Shown here in pieces: positions 32,672 through 40,795 of a DNA stretch of 64,000 nt (position 1 is the stretch's first letter; the number at the start of each line of letters is the position of its first letter). The DNA is from Halichondria panicea (Eukaryota > Porifera > Demospongiae > Suberitida > Halichondriidae). The translations under genes and the position numbers were made by a program. The stretch covers positions 4,552,990 through 4,616,989 of the forward strand of contig NC_087387.1 in assembly GCF_963675165.1 (NCBI RefSeq), in the 5' to 3' direction. The notes beneath the pieces were generated by a model. That model was not told the DNA's origin, made no database searches, and saw nothing but the letters and a program-made list of their open reading frames with translations.

Positions 32672-32732
<61 letters not shown>

Positions 32733-35700
32733 TGGTAACAGAGGAGAAGTTTACGCTGCTGTTCCGTACCCAGTTTGCAGTGGGAGGGGGTGAGCTGGAG
32801 ATCAACGTAAGAACGTGTTCTCTACCAGTGGTGGTCATAGTACACGTGACCCAGCAACCTCAAGCAGAGGCTACCATCTTCTGGGACGATGCTTTCGCTG
32901 AGTCTGTAAGTGGTAGACCTAGTAGAAAGTAAAAACCAGCTATGATACTGAGAGTGTGGGGTTGAGGTTGAGTGTGACAGTTGGGCCTTGCCCAATTATG
33001 CTAGCATAATTTTGAGACTAATAGGTGCAGTGGAGCATTGAGCATTATGCCAGCCTAATAGGCAAAAATTATTAGCCTATTAGGCAATTTTTATGTAGAA
33101 AGTATGATTTTATAGAAGCACTATAGCCTCAATAGCATAAGTAATGCGTATACACGTATGGAAGGTGCTATAGTAGTACTACTAGACCAGTTGACTCTTT
33201 TCTAAGATTTCTTTCACCAATATAGTTCCTTAGAAGATTATGTAGAAGCGCCTGTGATGTTGCAGTATTATTCTCGTTGATGATTTTTATTAAGACTAAT
33301 GGACTAATAGGTACAATGCATGAGACTTGGAGACTAGACTAATAGGCAAAATTTTGAGCATAATTGGGCAAGGCCTAGTGACAGTACTGTTCTGCAAGAT
33401 ATTTAGTGTGGTGGCTGACTGTGTGCCCCACCCTCCGCACGCTCCAGCCCTGTCTCCGACAAGCCAAAGTCTAGTGGTAATGTGGTGGCTGACTGTGGGT
33501 TTGTGGGAATAATTGTGTGGTCACTGCTGTTCAATTTGTGGTTGATGTCCATTTTCAATTGGCGGGTGATGCTCAGTTTGTAAACATTTCTAAAAATTGT
33601 TTGTTTCCCCTTATACAGTACATGTACAATGAAGTATAGCTTGTGCCATAGAGCTAAAATATTAGATCCAAGACTGCTGTGTGTTACTAACATACATGTC
33701 ATGTATACCATGACTATACATTGTACATGGTTGAGCTACACATGCATACATGTATGTTCCTACAGTTTGAGTACACTCGTAGCATTCACATTTATTTAGT
33801 ACTTGTGTGACTGACTTGGAACCAGCACACCCACACACCTCCCCCTCACACACCCTCACACACTCTCACACCCACACCCCCTCCCCCAGAGTCGTGAACC
33901 GTTCCAAGTGCCCGTCTCCGTTAGTTGGCCTCAACTCTCCGAAGCTCTCAACTGTTACTTCCATGCTCAAACCGGCCGTGGATTAACCCCTCAGAATCTA
34001 GATTACCTTGGCCGTAAGCTCCTAGGGATTTCTCCAGAAGAGGACTTGTCTCAAAAGATTGTTACTCGACAGCAAGTTTGCAAGGTAAGATATTTTAGTG
34101 TTGATTCTTATACAGTATAATAGTATAATTATTATACAGCTGCAAGTAACTGTAATTATCGTTTCTAGTATATTCCCAAGTTTACGCTGCTGCTTCTGCA
34201 ATACCATATTTCCTCATTTTACATAATTTTATTGTACTACATCTTACATGTGATTCAGGATCAAATGAGAGGCCGCAGCTTCACATTCTGGGAGTGGTTT
34301 TACAAGCACTTGGACCTCGTCAAAACCACCCTCAAGAGAGAGTGGGTGGAAGGGTGAGCATGTGAGGGTGTGAGTGGGGTGAGGGTGTGGGTGGAGGGGT
34401 GAGCCTATGAGATGTGGGTGGGTGGAGGGGTGAGCCTGTGAGATGTGGGTGGGTGGAGGGATGAGCCTGTGAGATGTGGGTAGGGTGAGGGTGTGGGTGG
34501 TGTGGGTGGAGGGATGAGCCTGTGAGGTGTGGGTGGGTGGAGGGGTGAGATGTGGGTGGGGTGAGGGTGTGGGTGGAGGGGTGAGCCTGTGAGATGTGGG
34601 TGGGGTGAGGGTGTGGGTGGAGGGGTGAGCCTGTGAGGTGTGGGTAGGGTGAGGGTGTGGGTGGAGGGATGAGCCTGTGAGGTGTGGGTGGGTGGAGGGG
34701 TAAGCCTGTGAGATGTGGGTGGGGTGAGGGTGTGGGTGAGCCTGTGAGATGTGGGTGGGGTGAGGGTGTGGGTGGAGGGGTGAGCCTGTGAGGTGTGGGT
34801 TGAAGTGTGAGTGGGGATGAGCCTGCGATGGGTGCATGCTCGTTAAACATACCTAGTATAATTTGGTGAGTGGTCTCCTTTGGAATTCATGCCAATGACA
34901 CAGTATATGGGGCCAATATTTAAGCAAGCAATAATGCATAGAAGAATACGATTGTGTAATCTGTAGTCTTCTGTGCAGCTGGTTAACGTTATCTCCCTCC
35001 CCTCCCATAGGTCCATTCAGGGGTTTGTCCAGAAGGTAGATGCCGAGAACATGCTCCGGAATTGTACCCCAGGGACCTTCCTCATTCGATTCAGCGAGGG
35101 GGAGCCAGGGGGTGTGTCCATCGCCTGGGTAACGGAAGGTGACCTGACGAGCAGCGACGCTCAGGTGTTGAGTCTGGCACCATGGAATAAACATGATCTG
35201 GGCATGAGGGGTTTTGCTGACAGGTAGGTGTGGTTTGGATGGTATCATTTACCATGTTTGTTAAGTGCATTGCTGCAAGCACAATGTATAGTTAATCTTG
35301 GCTTCTAAATCTTGGCTTGTACTGTGTTTGTACTATAATATTTTCAGTGCACGTAGTTACTACAATAACTGCTTTTCAATTTTTATATTTGATTCATAAT
35401 CGTCTGTGTACGTACGTGCATTCCTGTTAGAAGGTCGTTGTGAATCTACTTATATTATCCTTCCTGGCCCCACCCTGCAGAATGCACGACCTGACCCACC
35501 TCCTCTATCTCTTCCCCAACGAGCCCAAAGACAAGATCTTTGGAAAGTACTACTCCCCAGCACGTGAGTAGAGACGTTTTGTACAGCTTGAGTTTTAAGT
35601 GTAATGTTGAGCTATGCCTTAAAGAAGCTGTGTTCATTCGGCACAACAGTACGGTTCGTATACGTGCAAAATACTAAAAACAACAAACATGGTGCTAATC

Positions 35701-37488
35701 CCTGAGCTTTGAATGTGTGGTATTTGACAAGTGTGCCCATACTGCTGTAGAGTACATGTACTCAGGGTGTCATACAGGGGGGGATACCTCCCCTAGCTCC
35801 AATTTCCCCCCTTTTTTGCATTCAGGTACTAGTTGTATAACTGAGTGTCCATATAGCTGGCACTTTTACATACTATAACACAGTATTTAAATAACAGTTG
35901 ACCTTTTGTTTAGCAAAATGTTCTGGTTACTTTTCTATTCCCCCCCTCTACTTCAAAATCCTGTATGACACCCTGGTACTGTACGTAGCTCAAGTTTGAA
36001 TAGCCCAATCTTGACAGTAGGAAGTTTTCTCTTTGAGAGTTCCAATGTTCCAATAGTGTGTAATGATAGCACTAATAATTATATTGATACCACCCTCTGC
36101 CGTATGCAGCCATTGAGACGAATGCTCGTGGGTACATCCCTGCCGACCTGCGTGCCTCCATTCCCTATCACATGACGTGAGTTAACTAGGTAGCAATACA
36201 TACACTTAATTATAGATACGTGCATGTACAGTGTTTTGAGCTTTGAGCACGGAAGTTTCCTGCTCAGGTACAGTAACGGATATATATGTGCATAATGACT
36301 AATAGCCGTATAGTTAAGAGGTGGCCTGCTAGCACAGGTTGAAACACATGCTATGGAGACTTTGGGGGCACATTAATCTGGCTGTAACATATAGAGGGTT
36401 GCCGGTTTAGAGGGTGGCCACAATAGACTGGCTTCACTGTAAGAAGAAACCATACTGTATCGTTTGTAATCGTAGTAGCTCAGTGTTACATGCAGACTGA
36501 TGTAGTACAGGTATGTTAGTGGTGTGTACTAATGTGAGGTGTTTGTATTATCTACCCTACAGTCAGAGATCAGGCGGCAGCAACCCCAATAGTCCCGCCC
36601 CTTCCATCGTGTCCATTGGGGTAAGTCTCTTACCATAAGCATGCACAGTCTTACAGTAAGACTTTAGTAAGGTTGCAATAATACCGTATAGCGGGTAATT
36701 TTCGTGGGGCAAAATATTCGTGGTTTTCGTGGTTGGAGGTCTGACCACGAATATTTTACCCACGAATGAAGCGACCTTGCCTACCTTTACCTGCAGTGCA
36801 AGCAGCTACCACGAAAATATTACCCACAAAATGTCTTAATCCTGCTGAACCACGAATATTTTGTCCCCCGAAAATTACCCGTGCTATACGGTAGTACAGT
36901 GTACGAGGGTCAAAGGCTTGGGGTGTAGTTTAAGTACATGCACAAGCCGATGGTCATTGTAATCATATTCATTGAGGGTAGCTATAGGAACAATGACTTT
37001 AAAAAATAATGATATCATAGCTCTAACCCTAAACACCTAATTCTCGTGTATAAATACCATATAGCGGGTAATTTTCGGGGGACAAAATATTCGTTATTTT
37101 CGTGGGAAAGCTGACCTCTACGAAATGTTAACGTAGGCATGGCTTACCGGAACGTAGGAATGCAGCGCAGCCACAAGACTAAACGAAATTTTTACTCACG
37201 AATATATATACCACCGTTTTTCGAGTTGAACGAATTTTTTACCCCACAAAAATTACCCACTATACGGTACATAATTTTTACGCCCACACGTTCACATACG
37301 CTCCCCCCACACACACATGGCAGACTCCCCTCTCTCCTCCAAACTGGCCTGGGGGCCCTAATGGTGGCTTTGGCAGTGACCTTGGTCTGCCGGTACTGGA
37401 CTTCCCTGGCAGTGGCCTGGGTGGATCGTTTGATGCTGGTGATTTGATGCTCGATGTCCCCTCAGTCAATAACACCATGCATCAGTGA
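25915..37488 (+). CDS. STAT: STAT transcription factor (STAT5-like), complete, 20 coding exons
   Basis: Exons: 25915-26042, 27281-27362, 27589-27657, 28208-28303, 28533-28695, 28929-29047, 29245-29399, 29813-29864, 30043-30146, 30780-30914, 31243-31284, 32066-32210, 32732-32905, 33890-34084, 34259-34353, 35011-35223, 35481-35563, 36110-36176, 36563-36620, 37324-37488; 779 residues, all phases agree. The N-domain starts [18 protein letters not shown] with [19 protein letters not shown], very close to vertebrate STAT5. A coiled coil, a DNA-binding domain ([34 protein letters not shown]), a linker and an SH2 domain follow. [14 protein letters not shown] places the phosphotyrosine-binding Arg at 611. 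The activation Tyr is Tyr692 in [10 protein letters not shown]. The tail is Gly/Pro/Asp-rich with [10 protein letters not shown] and GDLMLDV, transactivation-like. STATs are phosphorylated by JAK-type kinases, dimerise through SH2-pTyr and bind TTCN3GAA DNA. ATG directly follows a CACACAG acceptor, so a 5' UTR intron is likely. Confidence 0.96.
27195..27280. repeat. (CA)n tracts ending at STAT exon 2
   Basis: Two CA runs (27212-27244 and 27265-27280) with the final CACAG serving as the exon acceptor. Confidence 0.9.
27820..28021. repeat. R1 repeat, tandem double copy in STAT intron 3
   Basis: Two adjacent units each with GAGGTGGTCTGCTAACACAG or GGTGGTCTGCTAACACAGG, then CATGCTATGGAGA, GCCCATTAGCCTGGCTGTA and TTATAGAGGGTG. 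It ends with GGGTGACCACAATAGACTGG. Confidence 0.7.
29191..29244. repeat. (CA)n tract ending at STAT exon 7
   Basis: About 26 uninterrupted CA units ending in CAG, which is the acceptor itself; no conventional polypyrimidine tract is present. Confidence 0.95.
30308..30697. repeat. 35-bp minisatellite, 11 copies, in STAT intron 9
   Basis: The unit is CTGCCTAGCTCACCTACRGT followed by ACTAGTACTGAATCA. It contains the palindrome AGTACTAGTACT. Copies 1-2 have ACGG, copies 3-9 ACAG and copies 10-11 TCAG, which suggests ordered local expansion. Confidence 0.95.
31340..31467. repeat. R1 repeat, diverged copy in STAT intron 11
   Basis: GTGGCTGTACTCTACAGG, then GGGGCCCGTTAACCTGG, GTTATAGAGGGTG and GGTGACCACCATAGAC: the same order of blocks as the other R1 copies. 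Confidence 0.5.
32514..32731. repeat. (CA)n compound tract ending at STAT exon 13
   Basis: About 218 bp of CA with two copies of CACCACTCCCACACACACGC. The last CACAG is the acceptor of exon 13. The internal duplication shows recent growth of the tract. Confidence 0.95.
32983..33376. mobile_element. MITE-like element in STAT intron 13
   Basis: The left end GGGCCTTGCCCAATTATGC and the right end GCATAATTGGGCAAGGCC-type sequence are inverted. ACTAATAGG and AAAATTTTGAG blocks are also inverted inside. About 394 bp, no coding capacity. Confidence 0.65.
34354..34815. repeat. Minisatellite derived from the exon 15 splice donor
   Basis: Some dozen units of GGGTGGAGGGGTGAGCCTGTG with GAGATGTGGGTGGGGTGAG spacers begin right after STAT exon 15. 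The exon/intron junction (GGGTGGAAGG/GTGAGC) resembles each unit, so the array holds many near-copies of the functional donor. On the minus strand it reads as a Pro/His-rich frame, which is an artefact. Confidence 0.9.
36300..36438. repeat. R1 repeat in STAT intron 18
   Basis: AGAGGTGGCCTGCTAGCACA, CACATGCTATGGAGACTTTG, a GGGGGCACATTAATCTGGCT-type middle and GTGGCCACAATAGACTGGC at the end. Confidence 0.65.
36682..36893. mobile_element. MITE family R2, copy 1 (STAT intron 19)
   Basis: The left end TACCGTATAGCGGGTAATTT and the right end AAATTACCCGTGCTATACGG-TA are inverted. The interior carries repeated CACGAATATTTT / AAAATATTCGTG palindromes. About 212 bp. Confidence 0.8.
37055..37269. mobile_element. 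MITE family R2, copy 2 (STAT intron 19)
   Basis: TACCATATAGCGGGTAATTT on the left, AAATTACCCACTATACGGTA on the right. It lies in the same orientation and the same intron as copy 1, 162 bp further on. Confidence 0.8.
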
Positions 37489-38797
37489 ACTCTGTGCGTA
37501 GGACTGTGTATAATTATTTTATATTATCAATTCTGTCTATTTTTCTTTCCAATAATTTTATTATTACATGTGCATGCGTTAGTGGGTTTGTAATGCTACT
37601 TTAGTAGTGATGCAACAGCTGTCTCAATAGATCTTGTTTACTGTTCTCAACTTCTCTTTTATGACCACTAACTCGATCTCAAGTTTCCTACTGATGTATC
37701 GCTAAATTCATGCCTTTATTGTTTAAATTCCATAATCTCCTTCACCACTTGTTTAACCTGTGTCTACCGATGATGATGACTTTTCAAGTACACGTCTGAT
37801 CTTAATTGGGAGCCTGGGAGTCACGTGGTTATTAAGGTTACGGTATACAGTTCCCACCCACGCTCAAATTTGCGTGGGTGTTCAATGCCAAAATTTTCAG
37901 TTTTTTCCAGCTGACCTCAGACCACTTCATTGGATTACAAGACATAGATACTTTTAGCTACAATAATAGCTAGCATTGTTTCATGTTCTCTTTTCATTGA
38001 TAATCATTGCAAGTTACAAAAACAATGTAGTGATGAGAATAAAGAAAATAAATATCTTATGAATTATTCATGAGCAATTAGTCAGTATACTCTAACCTTT
38101 CCTAATCCCTTATCTAATCATTATCTAATAGTCAATATAGACCCATTTTGACCTTGCACACAAACACACCACAGTCAACCCCATTAATTCTTTTGTTTGG
38201 GTGTGTCCTATATTATTATTGTGTGACAGCGGATAATTATAATAATTATAATAATTATAATTATTATAATTATACTGTGATATATATTTCTAATTATGAG
38301 TGATTTAGAATATAATAATATGTACCAGATTGAGTATAAGTTCTCTAATGTATGATTTCTCCTACATCTCTTATGTTAAAGTTGAGTACTTGATAGATCT
38401 AGTAGATCTAGATTCAGTATAAAACACAGTAGTAAGTCATTGTTAGTCTATCTACACTACTATGATTTCTCCTACATCTCTTATGTCCTCTTGATTGATT
38501 GTGATTTGTAAGTATAAGTGTCAATACCACAAGAAGTGTGTAATGTGTCATAATTATGGCTTGGTACCACAATAGCTACTATACATACATTCATTATAAG
38601 ACATTGTTTAAAGTTGAGTACTTGAGACTATAAGTTAGATCTAGTAGATCTAGATTCAGTATAAAACACAGTAGTAAGTCATTGTTAGTCTATCTATACT
38701 ACTTTTGGAACTCTCACATGACTGCATGCATGTGTAGAACAGTATTGTTAATAATTATATCTACCAATAGTTCAAGTTGTCACGTTAGTTTCTAACC
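37489..38797. other. Intergenic region, STAT to glycosyltransferase
   Basis: Contains the STAT 3' UTR, an AT palindromic run at about 38235-38275 and a mosaic duplication ahead of the next gene (see 38395-38702). No ORF is supported. Confidence 0.5.
38395..38702. repeat. Duplicated upstream blocks before the glycosyltransferase
   Basis: A 66-bp block starting AGATCTAGTAGATCTAGATT at 38395-38460 recurs almost unchanged at 38637-38702. TAAAGTTGAGTACTTGA precedes both copies. The 26-bp block TATGATTTCTCCTACATCTC-TTATGT occurs at 38351 and 38461. The second large copy ends about 95 bp before the start codon, so this may be promoter architecture. Confidence 0.75.
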
Positions 38798-40402
38798 ATG
38801 CATCTTGTCGTGCTTCATGGCTATCTTTTGAGCGGAAGTGGTTCAAATATTTACACTGCCAACGTTGCCAAGGCGTGGAAAGTAATGGGCCACGGAGTGA
38901 CTGTTGTCTGCCAAGATCGAAATGCTAGGAGTTGTGAATTTGTTGATGAAGTTTTTATCGGAACAGATTGTATCCCAGCAACGGCACCTGATAAGGGTAC
39001 CGTACGTGTGGTCGTGCCTGATATTGATGATCTTTTGCTTGTATATGTCTTCAACGAATATGAGGGCTACACTGTCAAAGAACTAGGTGACCAAAACAAC
39101 TGTTCCATTCAAGAAATCGACAACTACATTTCCAAAACAGTAGCTGGATTGAAGAGAGTTTTGTCACAAGGTGTTGATCGTGTATTGGCCAATCATCTTC
39201 TCTTGGGACCCATCATAGCTAAACGAGCTTGCGAGGATTTTCGCGTACCTTATGATGTGAAGATCCATGGAAGTGCTATCACTTTTTCACTGAAACAACG
39301 ACCTGAGCTGCTGGGATATGCAATCGAGGGGCTATCAGATTGTGCTAAGATCGTGGTTGGCACTGCTCATGTTGCTGGGGTGATGAAATCTGTTCTGGAT
39401 AATTGCCCACAAAAGGATGCATTTGAAAAGAAAATGGTTACTATTCCCCCTGGTATAGATCCCAATACATTCAAACTGCTTGAGAGCCCATCCAGCAATT
39501 TGCAGCTGTTTTTGAAGTCTATCAAAGAATTCGCTATTCGAAAACCAAACGGAAGGAATGCTTTGAAAGTGACCTTGCCTGAAAATGCTTCCCAAATTCC
39601 TGATCTGAGAAATGAATTGGTCACCTTGTGCAACTCCTATGACCAATTCTCAGTTGATTCGGACCTGCTTTTCAGGTGGCCTTTGATTGCTGATGATGAA
39701 CCAATTATTGTCTACTTTGGAGCGTATTTACATACAAAAGGAGTGGGAGAACTGATAGCTTGCTTTCCACGCATTCTTGAGCATGCCCCCAAGGCACGAC
39801 TACTGTTGATAGGCTATGGAAGCTACCGTGAGAACATGGAAGGAATGTTAGCAGCACTCAAATCAGGAAACTTGGAGGATTTCGTATCCTACGCCCAAGC
39901 TGGTGATTTTCTCGATTGCCCCCCAGTTCAACTAGGAACTCTTTTCCGTCAACTGTCGACAGAAGAATGTGAACGTGGAATTCTTCAGCATAAACAACTT
40001 AGTGCGATTCTGCCGTTGGCCAGCATTGCAGTATTCCCCATCAAAGCACCCGAAGCTTTTGGTATGGTCAGTATAGAGGCAATGTCCTGCGGAGTATTCC
40101 CGATTTGCACATACCAAACTGGTATCAAAGACGTACTTGATGTTGTCAAAAGTAGCGATCCTGAGTTAGAATCGATCATGCATATCGAGCCTCAGGCAGG
40201 AGGTAAGCACGGTTGTGCCAATGGTAGCAACCTTGTAGAGCAAATACCTCTTGCGGTGTTGAGAGCGATGCACTATCTCTACCCAAGTGGACCTCTCGAC
40301 TGGACCAAGAGAAAGGAGGTGGGGAGGAGGTTGAGAGCCATTGCCATGGAGAACTTTGCTTGGGAGAAAATCTGTTCTGCTCTCATTAGTAGCACCTTAT
40401 AG
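38798..40402 (+). CDS. Intronless GT4-family glycosyltransferase (bacterial-type)
   Basis: A single uninterrupted frame of 534 residues in a window where nearly every other gene is split. The N-terminal Rossmann half begins MHLVVLHGYLLSGSGSNIYT, with the Gly-rich loop that binds the acceptor side. The C-terminal half has VYFGAYLHTKGVGELI, ARLLLIGYGSYRENM and the EX7E motif (PEAFGMVSIEAMSCG, Glu419 and Glu427) that contacts the nucleotide-sugar donor in retaining GT4 enzymes. It should transfer a hexose from a nucleotide sugar. Sugar and acceptor cannot be read from sequence. There is no signal peptide or clear membrane span, so it is probably cytosolic. ATG is the first in frame. The lack of introns and the prokaryote-like start suggest lateral transfer or a retrocopy. 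Codon use looks like that of neighbours, so any transfer is old. Confidence 0.85.
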   Translation: MHLVVLHGYLLSGSGSNIYTANVAKAWKVMGHGVTVVCQDRNARSCEFVDEVFIGTDCIPATAPDKGTVRVVVPDIDDLLLVYVFNEYEGYTVKELGDQNNCSIQEIDNYISKTVAGLKRVLSQGVDRVLANHLLLGPIIAKRACEDFRVPYDVKIHGSAITFSLKQRPELLGYAIEGLSDCAKIVVGTAHVAGVMKSVLDNCPQKDAFEKKMVTIPPGIDPNTFKLLESPSSNLQLFLKSIKEFAIRKPNGRNALKVTLPENASQIPDLRNELVTLCNSYDQFSVDSDLLFRWPLIADDEPIIVYFGAYLHTKGVGELIACFPRILEHAPKARLLLIGYGSYRENMEGMLAALKSGNLEDFVSYAQAGDFLDCPPVQLGTLFRQLSTEECERGILQHKQLSAILPLASIAVFPIKAPEAFGMVSIEAMSCGVFPICTYQTGIKDVLDVVKSSDPELESIMHIEPQAGGKHGCANGSNLVEQIPLAVLRAMHYLYPSGPLDWTKRKEVGRRLRAIAMENFAWEKICSALISSTL

Positions 40403-40795
40403 TGATAGGTCCAAGGAGCTAGACCTATTTTGTTTACATAAAATAGTTTTACAGCTTTTCTCAAGCAATTATATTAAATGATGTTCAACTCAGTCTGGTC
40501 ATAATTATTATCCTATGATTATGTTAAGCATGACTTGGGTGCATGGAAAAGCTGGCACAGGACATTCAATTTGTTATTTGTTGCCATTCTCACTCGCATT
40601 AATATTAACTACATTCTACGAGAATAAACGGAGTGATAGCAGTGAAAAACAGCTACTAAAGTACGAGTTAAAGTTCAGAATCAGCTATACTGTTCTGTGG
40701 GGCTAATCTAAAGATGAGTTGAGTTTCAGTATACCCTATATACACTAGACAGTATTGTACGACTATAAGGAACTAACTACGAACTGCGATCGTAT
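40403..40795. other. Convergent gap, glycosyltransferase / secreted paralogue A
   Basis: A 393-bp 3' flank shared by genes on opposite strands. One short frame at 40515-40706 has no recognisable features. Confidence 0.45.

Noticed and set aside
32776-32905. An intron starting at GTAAGA (32808) inside STAT exon 13
   Set aside because: Reading through gives the conserved [13 protein letters not shown] and WDDAFAE segment of the DNA-binding domain, so the GTAAGA is coding sequence.
34244-34850. Pro/His/Ser-rich minus-strand frames of 172-197 codons
   Set aside because: They are the reverse strand of a minisatellite and STAT exon 15; composition follows the repeat, with no start context or splice logic.
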